Below, piece after piece: positions 33,290 through 44,618 of a stretch of 64,000 bases of DNA. This DNA comes from Achatina immaculata. Taxonomy: Eukaryota; Mollusca; Gastropoda; Stylommatophora; Achatinidae. The notes below the pieces were generated by a model. That model was not told the origin of the DNA. It was given only the letters and a program-made list of their open reading frames with translations, and made no database searches. The stretch's first letter is position 1, and every line of letters begins with the position of its first letter. The position numbers were made by a program, and so were the translations under genes. The stretch spans positions 32,653,602 to 32,717,601 of the forward strand of contig CM019707.1 of the NCBI GenBank assembly GCA_009760885.1, in the 5' to 3' direction.

Positions 33290-33480
33290 GAAGTAGATGG
33301 TGTATGGTTCAGTTTAACAAAAACAGAGGAAATTGAGCTGAAACAAGAATGGCAGAAAGTAAGATGAGCACATATAAAAGAAAAACATACAACAATCCAA
33401 TGTTATAGCCTAAGTCTTTTTTTAAGGATCACATACAAAAACAACACAACATATAAAAAAGACCATAAATAGATGAAAAA
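33290..33480 (-). mobile_element. Penelope-like element, 3' remnant
   Basis: Antisense of the same 3' region as at 17400-17580: GTGTATGGTTCAGTTT, AGAAAAACATACAACAATCC and AAGGATCACATAC occur in the same order. It begins about 20 bp after exon 8. Confidence 0.6.
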
Positions 33481-33524
33481 TCAAACACTTTTTGGTATCT
33501 TCGTTGTTAAGAAAGACATACTGC

Positions 33525-34032
33525 TCAGGCCAAGTCAGCATTCCAGTCAATGAGACACATCTTGTGTAAAAGATCCATATCAATGGTAACAAGATTCCAA
33601 GTGCTTATATGTTACATTGAGCCAATTTTGTTTTATGGATGTGAAGCATGGTCCATGAATAAGAGAGTACAGCAAGAAATGGAGGCCATGGAAATGTGTT
33701 TCATAAGAAGGATGTTGAAGGTACTGTGGACAGCTAAGAAAACCAATGAAGAAGTCTTAAGAGAGGCTGGAGTTAAAAGGCAAATTACAGCAAAGATCAG
33801 AGGCAGACAAGCGAGATTTGTAGGACATTTTCTGAGAAGAGGAAAATTGGAACACATTGTGGCAACTGGAAAAATTGAGGGAAGAAGAGACAGAGGAAGA
33901 CAGAGAGAGAAGTTACTGGATGGGGTGTCAGTGTGGCTAGGAAGGAAGTCACCGGCACATCTCATAATCAAGTCTAAAGACAGGGAAGTGTGGAGAGAAA
34001 TGATTGCCTACACTGCACGGCATGGCACTTAG
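33525..34032 (+). pseudogene. LINE family L-D, C-terminal fragment
   Basis: An open frame (33550-34032) encodes the RT tail: YIEPILFYGCEAWSMNKRVQ, then FIRRMLKVLWTAKKTNEEVL, FVGHFLRRGKLEHIVATGK, IEGRRDRGRQREKLLDGVS and AYTARHGT, ending at a stop. It is highly similar to the L-D copy at 56330-56830. It is 5'-truncated. Confidence 0.88.
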
Positions 34033-34509
34033 AATAGAATAAGAAAGACAGGCACAAAATGTACCCAAGTAGATGTAAGTAACCACAAAGTGGAAGCAGG
34101 TGATTTGCTGAGAAATGAGGTCAGTGGAGGATGACAAAGGGCACAATATGATAAACAACATGGTGTTATGCCCAAGATGGCCCTAGCTTGCTCCCATCAA
34201 AATACCTTTGGCCTAAACAAAAGCCAGCTGGATCATGCAGATAATACAAGTGAGAAAACAATATGGGGATGGGTAGATGGAGGAAGATATAGAGAGCACT
34301 GCAAGGATAAGACTGCTCACTTAGGATGCCTAGACAAAAAGGCTGTCAAAGCCTTCTAGCAGCAAAAGGAGGACAGAAAGGGCTGGAAAATTAAATTGCC
34401 TGCAGCAGGAATGAGAAAATGCAGCAAAGTGAGTGGACCTAAGACAAAAAAGTTGGGCATGAACAGCAGAAACAGTATCAACTTGGTGGAAATGTAAGAT
34501 ATTTTAAAA
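34033..34509. other. unassigned intronic stretch
   Basis: No recognised element. Confidence 0.5.
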
Positions 34510-35120
34510 AGAAAAAAAAAAGCTGAATTGATTGCTAACTCCAGGTGGGTGGATTCTGCCAGCCTGTAAAATAAAGTGCTGTTCCAGAACTTTCTGACCC
34601 TGTTCATTGGAAGAACAAGAGTGTACTGCAGTGACAGAAATGTCCTGTTTTCCTTGATGGTCTCATTGACAGAAGTGTTTGGCAATCGGTGCCAGTGTCA
34701 TCTTGGATATGTCATTCAGATGTTGGTGAAACCAATCTCCTAAGCATAAGCCAGTCTCCCCTATATATCTCGTATCACATCTCTTGCACATAATGGCATA
34801 AATGACGTTGCAGGAAATACAGGTAAAGCCCTCCTGAATTGATAATATGGACTTGGGAAAGAAACCTGGCTGGTCTCAACAACATACAGACAAGTATTTT
34901 TCCGTGCCATATTTTTGTTGGAAAATGTTCTCTAAAAGATTCCAAGACCTTGTGTTTGAAGTGACCCTTGAATGTGCAACTAGGACCCACTTTGGTGCCA
35001 ATGACCACAGTGCTGGTCCACACTTTTTCTTATGTTTTTGTGAAACTGAACCATACGCCTCCATCTTTTTCATTACTAGAACCAGTTTTACTGCAGTCAT
35101 CATTTCTCTTATCTCTCAAG
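34510..35120 (-). mobile_element. Penelope-like element, rearranged GIY-YIG/3' remnant
   Basis: 34520-34960 aligns along its length with 18030-18360 (CAGGTGGGTGG, CCTAAGCATAA, CAGTCTCCCCTATATA, CCACATC-type, AGCCCTCCTGAATTGATAA). It is thus an antisense nuclease and 3'UTR remnant. From about 35015 to 35110 the 3'-terminal segment (TGAAACTGAACCATACGCC) is in the plus orientation, so the copy is inverted internally. Confidence 0.65.
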
Positions 35121-35624
35121 CTTATAACTGTTTCTTTAGGGTTTTTTTTTATTAATGTGTAAAATTGTAAGCTATTTAAATGGATTTATTAAAAATTATT
35201 TTTTAAAAAGCAAAAAATAAAATGCATTCATTCAGTTCCATTCTTGACTTTCAAGTTTCAAAGTTTGATAGTTTGAATTACTCTATAAGCTAAATATAGA
35301 ACTAAAATATTTTCTGATCAGAACATAACAGCTATATTTATTATAAATTTTGTGTGTGTGTGTGACCTTGTAAGTTTTGTTCAGCAGTGAAAAAGAACAA
35401 CATGCTACCAGTGCAAGAAGTTAGTACTGCAGCAGTTCTTGTGGTGTTGTTAGTGAACTTCTCAATTCGATGACAATTTTTATATTTTTTTTTTATTGAC
35501 CTTGAATATTTTTCATTTTGTTGCAGGTGGATAAGAATAATTTTTTTTAACAAATTATGTTGATAGGGGCATCTTTAGGATTTACATTTGTCTGTTTTTG
35601 CCGCTAGATTCATTCATTTATTAG
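35121..35624. other. unassigned intronic stretch
   Basis: AT-rich; nothing recognised. Confidence 0.5.
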
Positions 35625-36030
35625 ATTCTTCTTCTTCTTATTATTATTTTTATTTGCTTTGCCAGAGAGGGTCAGTGATCCTGATTCTCCATCTTTTGTG
35701 TTTTTTATCCATTCAAATGCTGTTCATTTTCCATGCCATTTGGTCAGTTCACTGAGATATTTTTCTCTTGGCCTTCATCTCCTCTTTTTCTCTTACATTT
35801 TCCAGTGATCACTAGGTTCTCTAATCTCTTTATTCTCATGGCATGTCCAAGAAATTTTAACTGTTATAATTTGAACTAGCTTTCATTGTTCTGAAACTTC
35901 TTTGAGGACCTCTTCATTTGTTTTTCTGCCTGTCCAGAGTATTTGCTGCATCATTCTCCAAAACCATATCTCTGTTGCTTCCAATTTCTTTGTCATCTTT
36001 TTGTTAATCATCCAAGACTCATTCATTTAG
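35625..36030 (-). pseudogene. degenerate LINE C-terminus (L-C/L-D-like)
   Basis: The minus strand shows the usual order in broken frames: WMINKKMTKKLEATEIWFW-type, then RQKNKEEVLKEVSEQ and GHAMRIK, with a downstream (AAGAAG)-rich tail. More decayed than other copies; family uncertain. Confidence 0.5.
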
Positions 36031-36139
36031 TAAAGTAAAAATGTTTGATTGCTGCACACATTACTGTAATTACTGACATAAGTGTTCAGTTACTGCACAC
36101 AATACTGTAATTACTGTATGATACTTTCTCTTATTCCAG

Positions 36140-36266
36140 GAAGTCTTGGTGATGGAAGAAATGGGTTCTTATCCTAAACAGATATCGGGCAACTCTCCAG
36201 TTGTGGAGATGAAGAATGCTTGCTTCACCTGGGGAAGTGGTCATGCAAAGAAAGAAATGAGCAACG
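36140..36266 (+). CDS. ABCC5-like transporter, exon 9 (TMD1-NBD1 junction, A-loop)
   Basis: The acceptor TTATTCCAG is before 36140 and the donor GTAATC after 36266. It reads EVLVMEEMGSYPKQISGNSP, then VVEMKNACFTWGSGHAKKEM. The VEMKNAxFTW segment is the first strand of NBD1, with the tryptophan in the A-loop position that stacks on adenine. It ends in phase 1. Confidence 0.92.
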
Positions 36267-36394
36267 GTAATCAGATATGCCCTCATAGACACTGTTGCCA
36301 CTGACTGGTATTTTTAATGTATATAAAGATGGACAAATTGCTGATAGTGTTTCATGATGTATGTACAATAAACCTATCAAGATATAGTTTTTCT

Positions 36395-37245
36395 TCATGT
36401 TCATTCATTCATTCATTTGCATGTCCCTTGCGGAACTTTGCCTCCCTAACAGCACTCCTGTAGGCCTCTCGGTTGTGAGCAAGATGGCCTGCTGCTGATG
36501 CATCCATTTGCAGATCATCAACGATGTCTTGCAGCCATCTTCGCCTTGGTCTTCCTCTCTTTCTTTTTCCCATGATGTACCCTTCCAAGACGGTCTTCTC
36601 CAGATTATCATGATGTTTAATGTGACCAAAATATTTAAGTTTTCTTTGTTTAATCCTCTTTACTAGCCAGCCTTCTTCAATATTAAGTTCTTGCAGTATG
36701 GATATATTTGTTCTTTTTTGTGTCCATGATATTTGAAGAAGTCTTCTGTAGCATTTACATTGAAAGGCATTTATGTGTTTGTCAGCTGTTTTGTTAAAGT
36801 GTCCAGGTCTCACAGGCATATTTTGCAATGGGAAAGATGCATGCCCTTAAAAATCTTATTTTTGTAGTTCTGTCTGTTCCTCTCCACAGATACTTTAGTT
36901 GTTTTACTTTCTGAAGAGTGATAGATGTCCTCCTTTTAATTTCCCTCATTGTATCTCCATTATTAGTAGCAATCCAAGAAAAAAGAGCAAATATATCCAT
37001 AATACAAGAACTTAATATTGAAGAAGGCTGGCTAGGAAAGAGGATTAACAAAGAAAACTTAAATATTTTGGTCACATTAAACATCTAATGATACTAAATT
37101 TCTTTACAACATATCCTTTGTCTTCTGCTCTTTCTGTACCAGTCTTTGCATTAAAATCGCCCATTACTAATATAATATCATTTTTCTATACCTGGTCTAT
37201 CGTCATTTGCAGTGTGTTATAAAAGTTTTCATCATGTGCTGTATA
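36395..37245 (-). pseudogene. LINE family L-A, rearranged copy
   Basis: 36409-36828 (minus) carries the best-preserved L-A C-terminus: CYRRLLQISWTQKRTNISIL, then GKRKRGRPRRRWLQDIVDDL and REAKFRKGHANE, after a (TTCA)n start at 36401-36418. Upstream it continues to NGDTMREIKRRTSI (about 36960-36900). A 110-bp piece of the same C-terminal region then appears in the plus orientation (about 36975-37085). About 37090-37245 (minus) encodes part of an endonuclease (MGDFNAKTGTE). The order is scrambled, so more than one event is needed. Confidence 0.72.
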
Positions 37246-37382
37246 GAAAAGATAGTTTTCATTACTGGATGTAGAGAAAGGGCAATCTAGATATTATTCC
37301 CATGATGTTCAAAATTAGCTATGATGGTAAAAGCTTTTTTTTAACACATGCATAGAATAGACTTAATATAGTAATAATATAA

Positions 37383-37645
37383 TCTTACATCTTACATCCT
37401 TCCCATGCCATTAAATGTCACATAGAGCTCATATAGTTGTTTGCCAAGTTTTCCTGTTCTCAGCGAGTCTTTCAATTTCATGAAGGGATGTTATGCCCAC
37501 TAAACTGGCTTCTCTTAGCAATGTCCTCTTTAGAGTTTCATGCGGTTGACCTCTTTTCTTTGGGCTGTTGTGCTCCATTTGATAGCTTGTTTTGGTATTC
37601 TCTGATTGTTTCTTCTCATCACATGCCCTACATATAATAATATAT
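37383..37645 (-). pseudogene. LINE family L-B, 3' end
   Basis: Antisense L-B terminus with a tail complementary to AAGATGTAAGAT at 37383-37396, running to the VGHVMRR-coding region, where an (AT)n run begins. Confidence 0.8.
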
Positions 37646-37742
37646 ATATATATATAAGTATATATATAATTATATATATATATTATACATATATATAATT
37701 ATATATCTATATCTATACACAAGGTATATATGTATATATATT
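37640..37742. repeat. (AT)n-rich microsatellite
   Basis: ATATATAT with interruptions. It directly abuts the left terminal repeat of the Tc1-like element, matching the TA target preference; more AT repeat follows the right end (39257-39290). Confidence 0.88.
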
Positions 37743-37743
37743 T

Positions 37744-39257
37744 ACTCATGGAAAAAAGTAAGTGTGCAATGCTTTAAAAAGCACCATGAACGTGCTCAGG
37801 TGATGATTGAAATAAAATGTGGCACACATTATGTTTGATTATCCAATAACAGATAAAATGGAAACTTTCAGGCCAGTCACATGTCACAAAAAAGTGAAAA
37901 AAACTCACCTAATGTGGCTCACACCCCAAGAAAGAAAATCAGGGTTTCAGTATTGTGTGTGTGTCCTCTTCGGGCAGTTATCACTGCTTGACACCACCTT
38001 CTCATCGAACCAATGGCACAATTGCATCAATTGTTTAGGCATGTTTTTCCATTCTTCTTTCAACGCTTGGGCTAATTCTTGGCGGTTTCCAGGACAATTG
38101 TGTCGTCTTCGCAACCTGCAGTCCAGTTCATCCCAAATATGCTCGATAGGTGACAGGTCCAGTGAAACTGCTGGCCATGGCAAGACAGTAACCTGATGCT
38201 GTTGAAAGTGGTCCCTGACCACACATGCAACATGTGGACGAATGTTATCCTGCTGCAGTATCACGCTTTGTCCATTAGCATCCAGCAAAGGCATTATGTG
38301 GTGTGTATTGATTTCATCCCTATATCATTGTCATTGAGGAAGACTAGGTTTGTTCGGCCAGCATAGAAAATTCCTCCCCAAAACATTACACTGCCTCCTC
38401 TCCTCCTATCCACCTCTAGCACACAGTTATTCACAAAATGTTCTCCTCTTCGCCTGTACACTAAAGCATGCCCATCATGGCCTTGCAGACAGAGTCTGGA
38501 CTCATCAGTGAATAGGATCCATCTCAGTTGATGATAGGGCCTTTCCACGTGGTGCCTGGCCCAGGTCAAGTGGGTTTGTCTGTGGCAAACTGTCAGTACT
38601 GGTCTAACTGCAGGCTTATGAGGTAAGAGATTTACCTCTCTGAGTCTGTTCCACACTGTCCTCCCCAACACACGTCTTACACCTGGAATGTTGCAGGCAG
38701 TCAATGTTGCCTGGAGAAACCTGTTACGAAGGTGCATGAGTTGGATGTAGCAGTCTTGTGCAAGGGTGGTAACTTGTGGTCTACTGCTTCTATGGCGGTC
38801 AGCAACTGAACCATTTTGTTTAAAATGACTTTGAAAGCGTGATATTGTGTTTCTGTGAACATTAAAATGTTGAGATACTGCTGCTACTGTTGATCCACCA
38901 ATTAACATCTCAACAGCTGTTTCTCACTGGTGTTCATTCAATCTTGGCATGATGAAAAAAGATGTTAATGTTGGAATTCCACTACTCCTTTCTTCAATGA
39001 TTACATGAAGAGACCTCTGAGAACTGAATTACACACTTACCCTCATTTTATCCATGGTCAGTAACCGGTCATGGATCACTGCACATGATTCACTGGAGCT
39101 GTGGTTATCTCTCCATGAATTGTGTGATCAACTTCGTGAAGCATGGGGAAGTGGACAACACTCAGACAAAACTTTGTGCCAAATTTTATTTCATTTCACT
39201 CATGACAACATGATTGGTGCGCTTGACACCACAGCACACTTACTTTTTTCCGTGAGA
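37744..39257 (-). mobile_element. Tc1-like DNA transposon, broken
   Basis: The inverted termini CTCATGGAAAAAAGTAAGTG (37745) and, on the minus strand, CTCACGGAAAAAAGTAAGTG (from about 39256) bound a 1.5 kb element in AT-rich DNA with TA at the junctions. The minus strand encodes a Tc1-type transposase. It starts MPRLNEHQ near 38950, then has a helix-turn-helix region (VAAVSQHFNVHRNTISRFQ), a first catalytic aspartate in LFTDESR, a second in QQDNIRPH, and a third acidic site in SPIEHIWDEL. A TGA interrupts it just after MPRLNEHQ, and a frameshift near 38300 separates the second half. It is non-functional. Confidence 0.88.
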
Positions 39258-39259
39258 TA

Positions 39260-39963
39260 TATATCTATATATAAAATATATAATAATAATAAAATAGACT
39301 CAATAGAATAGACACATGCATAGAACAGACTCAAAGATATAGTCATATGTAAATACCTTGTTCTTGTTCTCTCTCCCTGGAACAACAAGTAGGACGTTCT
39401 TCTTGCAGCTGATGTGATTATGGTGCTGAGACACAAACATGTTGGTCGGGGAGTGGATACCAGTGGCTGTTTTTTGCAGATCCAAAGCGAAACTGAAAGG
39501 CATGAAAATATGCTATGCTTCCTTAGTAGACACCATTGTCATGGAGGCCTGAGTGATCCCTGCCTTGTTAGATGTGGGACAGGGTCTTAGTCAGTTGTGG
39601 TTTCCTAGTGAACTGAAATATCAAACAACTTTCACATAGGCAGTGGAGTATCTGCAAACACTTTGCTTTATTTGCAATCTAAGTGTACAATACTGACATG
39701 AAAGGAAGACTGCAGTGCTGTAGTGAAGTAAATGTCCAGCTAGCTATGAAGACAGGTAAAGCAAGAATGAAAGAACAAGAATACAAAGTGTTTCAGTGCA
39801 AGAGTAATGTTAGATAAAGTTATTCTTTTTTTTACATGTACTGAGCTTCCTTTATTTTTCTTTATTCCTGGTTTTGCACTGCTAGTGTTGTGTTATTTAA
39901 ATATTGTGTTGCAGTTTACTGTCATTGTCAGCGCATTATGACATATGTAAAATCTTGATGCAG
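39260..39963. other. intron 9, unassigned part
   Basis: Apart from AT repeat at its left edge, nothing recognised. Confidence 0.5.
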
Positions 39964-40115
39964 GAACTAATGGAAGAACTAAACACAGAAAGAAACAGAA
40001 ACAAGGTGATGTGCCAGAAGAGGAACAGACAATAAGTGAGAGTCATATGATCCAGGGAGGTGAACAAATATTTATTGGGCCAACCTTATTGAATGTAACC
40101 TTTACACTACAAAGG
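39964..40115 (+). CDS. ABCC5-like transporter, exon 10 (NBD1 insertion)
   Basis: The acceptor CTTGATGCAG is before 39964 and the donor GTAAGT after 40115. With exon 9 it reads GTNGRTKHRKKQKQGDVPEE, then EQTISESHMIQGGEQIF and IGPTLLNVTFTLQR. The last part is the NBD1 strand before Walker A (L.NVxFxL). The basic/acidic part corresponds to the ABCC5-specific insertion, much shorter here than the roughly 100 residues of vertebrate ABCC5. Phases match both neighbours. Confidence 0.88.
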
Positions 40116-41675
40116 GTAAGTCTTCATTTGTGTAAGATACAATATTCTTTTATGTCTGTAAATGACAGAATTTCTGTCTGTTTATTTTCCAACTGCTTCT
40201 TCTTCTTCTTCATACACATAACATTTCATTAGCGATAATGCATGGTACCCTGAATTTTGCAATGTGCCTTCTGGCTGAGTACATCTGACTTCAGCACCTT
40301 TCCTGGCCAGGGCAGACTGTGGTCTTGCTCGGACTGCCATGAAGACAGTGGTGTAGGCTGGCCTGGCCAAAACTTTGTTTTCCAGCCTCTGGTGGCTGTA
40401 CTTAAGCATGCAATGCTGGCTGGCCAAACGGTTTTGAGGCAGTTCCACAAAGACACTCTGACTATGGGATGAGGAATCTGATGAGTGCTTCAGCGATATC
40501 CATTCCCTGCCACCTGTAGTCTGCTGTTTCTGTTTTGTTTACCTCATTCTGATAGCCATTGTTGTAAAGACCCATAGGCTTGTCACGTTCTGGATTCATT
40601 GGTTTCACATCAGATTTTCCTCTTTCCTGTTGGCGATCTCCATGTCCCCATCCATCCACCATCCTGACATTACTTACATTTTACAAAAATGATGATTACA
40701 ATTAGTGTTGATTGCTAGAGGTTTCTTAGCTACAGAAGTAGATCAGAGTTCTTAAGCAATCAGATCTATGTTCCCTTTCTCACAAAGATTATGTTAAGGT
40801 AAGTGTGTTCTTAACACAGCTGTTCCCAGGCGGTATTTTCCAGCTGAATGTGATTGTTCATATTCCATTTAGTGGAAAGAAAACTCTCTGGGTCACAATA
40901 TCCAATTTCATAGATTGATAGAGAAGCACTCATCAATCAAAGATGAGTTTAATATTCTCATTTCATGATCCTTGTTTAGGAAGTGAAGTCAAAGAGTCAA
41001 TTTATAAAGAGAAGTCTGAGAATGTTTTGGAACTGAACTTATTCTTCCTTTAAATGTTTATATTTTAATTCTTATTTTTATTTTCCTGTTTGCCCACTGT
41101 GGAGTTTTGTGTATATTTGTGAATCAGACTTAAGAGACTGACTTATATGGACTTCCTGTTTCCTTTTATTACAGCCTTGTGCAAATTAATTGAAACAGTG
41201 AAGCAAGCTTCAGAAAAGTACAAAACTCTCTTGTTTTGTATTTTACCAGTAGATATACACAGTATGTCAGCACATTAGTACTGACAATACAATCCACTGT
41301 ACCTAACATGCAGGTGGAAGTTCAGTATTTCAAGAGACAGTGTTTTCCCCAAAGTTCATGTATCCATTTAAAAAAAATGAGTCTTCAGTTTATAAATTTC
41401 AGGGAAGACAGCCCTTTGTTGACTGTACTCCATCAAATCATGCTGAACCTGGAGTTGCGTCATCAGGGTGAAGACTGTTGCAATGATTTCGACCCATTAG
41501 TGCCACCATCTCTGATTTTTTTTCCACTAGGTTCCATGTGATAACCAAGCCTGCATGTCTTCAGCAGTCTGAGAACAGCTCACATAATAAAACTAGTTGC
41601 TATGAAGAAGAATTATCGTTGCATATGACTGAGATCCAGAGCATAAATAATGGTATACCTTTCTTATCTTTTCAG
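40116..41675. other. intron 10, mostly unassigned
   Basis: On the minus strand 40182-40662 two open stretches (88 and 66 codons, separated by a stop and frame change) show no motif I recognise. They may be a decayed coding fragment or chance. The rest is AT-rich with no element identified. Confidence 0.4.
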
Positions 41676-41747
41676 GCTCATCTCATGGGTGTATGTGGAA
41701 ATGTTGGCAGTGGGAAAAGTTCCCTCATAAATGCTATTCTTGGAAGG
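41676..41747 (+). CDS. ABCC5-like transporter, exon 11 (Walker A)
   Basis: A 72-bp exon with acceptor TCTTTTCAG and donor GTAAGA. It reads AHLMGVCGNVGSGKSSLINA followed by ILGR. GNVGSGKSS is the Walker A P-loop of NBD1 (GxxGxGKS/T) and the flanking GVCG...L..AILG is typical of ABCC. Both edges are phase 0. Confidence 0.97.
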
Positions 41748-41996
41748 GTAAGATTGTTCAGGAAACAGTTTTGTCAAATGACTCCATACACACACATGTC
41801 TCTGCCAGAGCTCATCAGAAAGACATATTTTTGGTACTGGATTGAAGCAAATTTTTGGGGGATTATTTTTTGGTCAGTTTAGCCCAGTTTGTTTAGTCTG
41901 AGAGAGTTTATAATTACTTGGTCTGTAATCTATTTTGTGCCATTTAATTGGTCCTGGTGAGGGTTTTCAACATTTTTAGAAATATTTTTCTTATAT

Positions 41997-43850
41997 CATC
42001 ATCATCATCATGTGCCGTACTGACTGGCGTTGACTATTATGCTTCTCCAGAGTACCCGATCCTTCATGCAGGCCATCAGTTCAGTTGGTGATCTCCTCTC
42101 ACACCATCCCGTCAGACTGTCCAGTATCATTTCTCTTGGTCTTCCTCTTGATCTTCTTCCTTCTATTTTTCCTGTTGTTATAATATTTTCAATGCCCCCT
42201 CTTCTCATTGCATGTCCTATGGAAGTACATTGTCTCTCTCTTATCTTTTTGACAAGGTTTTTTGTCTCTCCAGCTCTTCTCATACATTCTTCATTAGTTA
42301 TTTTTGCTGTCCAGGGGATTCGCAACATTCTTCTAATAAACCACATTTCTGCTGCTTCCAATGATTTTTGTGCAGACTTGCCTATTGTCCATGATTCACT
42401 TCCATATAACAAGATAGGTTCAATATAGCATTTTAGGACTTGTTTTCTAACATTCATTGATAAAGATGTGTTAGCTAATATGTTTCTCATTCTCTGAAAT
42501 GCAGTCTTTGCTTGGCCTATTCTGTTCCTAATTTCTGTTCTGCATTTCCCATCTGAAGTTATTACTGCTCCAAGGTATTTGAATTTCTGCACCTGCTTTA
42601 GAATAGTTCCGTTTAATTGAATACTGCATGCTGGTGGATTCTGTTTCTTAGATATAACCATAGTCTCTGTCTTTTTGATGCTCAAAGTAAGGCCTTTCTG
42701 TTCACTTTCTTTAGCGACTTTATCCAAGAGATTTTGCAGGTCTTGCTGGTTCTCAGCTATCAGTACTGTGTCATCAGCATGCCGAAGGTTGTTAATATTG
42801 TATCCTCCAATTTTTATGCCTGGTTCTGTGATGATTGTTCTTAGAATATTCTCGCTATACAGAGAAAAAAGGTCTGGAGATAGTACACATCCTTGTCACA
42901 CCCCTTGTTTTATAGGTTGATATTTTCCAGTTCTATTTTCAACTCGAACTGCTGCTTCTTGCTGCCAGTATAGATGTTTTACAATCCTCAGGTCTTTGCC
43001 GTCTATATTGATGTCTTCAAGCATTTTAATAATTTCATTATGTTTCACCTTGTCAAATGCCTTGGTGTAATCAATGAAGCATAAGTAGAGATCTTTCTGT
43101 ACTTCTAAAGCTCTTTCTGTTAGTGTTCGTAAAGCATAAATGGCATTGTGTGTTCCCTTTCCTTCAACAAATCCAAACTGTTCAACTGCTATTTCCATTT
43201 TTATCTTTTTCCTTGTTCTTCGCATAATTATTCTCAGAAATAGCTTCATTATGTGACATGAGAGGCTGATAGTCCGGTGGTCGTCACATCCCTTTGCACC
43301 TGGTTTCTTTGGTAGCGCTATAAACATGGATTTAATCAGGTCACTGGGAATATAACCACTGTTGTAAATGTCATTCAGTAACTTGGTTATTATTTTTATT
43401 CCTGTCTCCTCTAGTGCCTCTATTTCTTCTATTGTTATATTATCAGGCCCAGTCGCTTTTCCTTTCTTCATGTGTTTGATGGCATCTATGATTTCATCTT
43501 CAAGTATTGGTGGTCCCTCACAGTTTTCAGTATCTGGTGTTAATTCTGGTCTTTCTCCTCCATATAGCTCACTGATATACTCTGTCCACCTGTCCACAAT
43601 GTCTTCTTTTCCCATTAACATTTTCATTTTACCTTCTTTCGATTTCAGTCATCCTGTGGTATATTTTGTTTTCCTGCCTGTGAGTTCATTAATTCGTTTG
43701 TGCATGTTTTTGCTGTCTTTAATATGAGAGTCCTCTATCTGTCTGCACCGCTCATTTAACCACACTTCTTTTGCTTCTCTGCATTTGCGTCTTATTTCTT
43801 GATTTATCTTGCTATATTTTTCCTCGTTATTTTTACTCCTTCTCCTCTTA
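41997..43850 (-). pseudogene. LINE family L-C, nearly complete RT, 5'-truncated
   Basis: Tail complement (ATC)n at 41997-42011. The minus strand encodes most of an RTE-like RT. 43627-42896 covers RT domains 0-3 (ATGPDNITIEEIEALEETGI, SMFIALPKKPGAKGCDDHRT, FVEGKGTHNAIYALRTLTER, LCFIDYTKAFDKVKH). After a single TGA within KQGV-QGCVLSPDLF, a frame follows with catalytic ADD in LRHADDTVLIAE and the C-terminus (YIEPILLYGSESW, FIRRMLRIPW, EGRRSRGRPREMI, NASQYGT). A further frameshift may exist near 42730-42760. This is the best-preserved LINE RT here; the endonuclease is missing. Confidence 0.9.
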
Positions 43851-44370
43851 TATGGAAATACATATTCATTTGGATGTCATCACAAGAACATAAGTGAAAT
43901 GAGGTTTGTGTTTCTTATGGCATCTGTTTACTATTTCTTGTTATGGTACCAGAAACAGAATATACCTGATAGCATATTACTAGTAACTAGGGTTGTGAGT
44001 CTATGTCTCTGCCTACAACTGGTTTTATGTATCAAAAGAAATGATAGCATATTGTTTTATGTGAAAAGGATAGGCCATTAGGAAGCGTTGATGTTTTGCC
44101 TGGCTGACCTCACAACAGCTTGGCTTTTTTTTTAAAGTTAAAAGGCAGTAGAGGTAGCTGCTATGAATCAGTGTTGTTGTCCATGGTTACACCATAAGTG
44201 CTCTGCTGCCTAGTCAGCAGCTGACCAGAAATTGCCAACTAGCGTTGCCTTCAGCATGACCTCTTCATCACTAAAGGCAACATTACTTTTCCTTTCTAGA
44301 ACTTTAACTGTGGTATCCATATTTTCTTGAGGCTGGGTGAACCTCAGGATTTTTATTGCAAGCCACAGTC
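43851..44370. other. unassigned intronic stretch
   Basis: Includes a GAGGCTGGGTGAACCTCAGG word at about 44330 shared with the SINE-like repeats at 28095 and 58752; otherwise nothing recognised. Confidence 0.5.
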
Positions 44371-44457
44371 TGACTGCCAACCATGGTGAGTGGGAATTGA
44401 AACCAGGATGCCTGGTTAGAAAATGAGCATCTAATCCACTACACAAGCGCAGCCCCA
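44371..44457 (-). repeat. tRNA-derived SINE head
   Basis: The minus strand reads GGGGCTGCGCTTGTGTAGTG, then GATTAGATGC and, about 35 bp later, CTGGTTTCAATTCCC. These are a tRNA-like 5' end with A-box and a B-box. The anticodon arm is not convincing. Together with the adjacent GAGGCTGGGTGAACC word, this is probably the head of the dispersed SINE. Confidence 0.55.
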
Positions 44458-44618
44458 TTCATTTTGGTTTTTTAAAATGTTTGTAGAACTTACATCATAT
44501 ATGAGCAAATTTGTTTTGATATTTTATCATTACTTTTGTCTTAATTTTTATTGGCTTTATCTGATTTCCATCTGATCTCATTCTAATCTTAGAAGTTGTC
44601 ATTTTCCATAATAAGTTA

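Noticed and set aside
33550..34032. 160-codon intact frame as a host gene
   Set aside because: Matches the L-D LINE C-terminus at 56330-56830 and lies in an intron of the transporter.
44371..44457. Functional tRNA gene on the minus strand
   Set aside because: A- and B-box resemblance but no convincing anticodon stem or acceptor pairing; next to a dispersed-repeat word.
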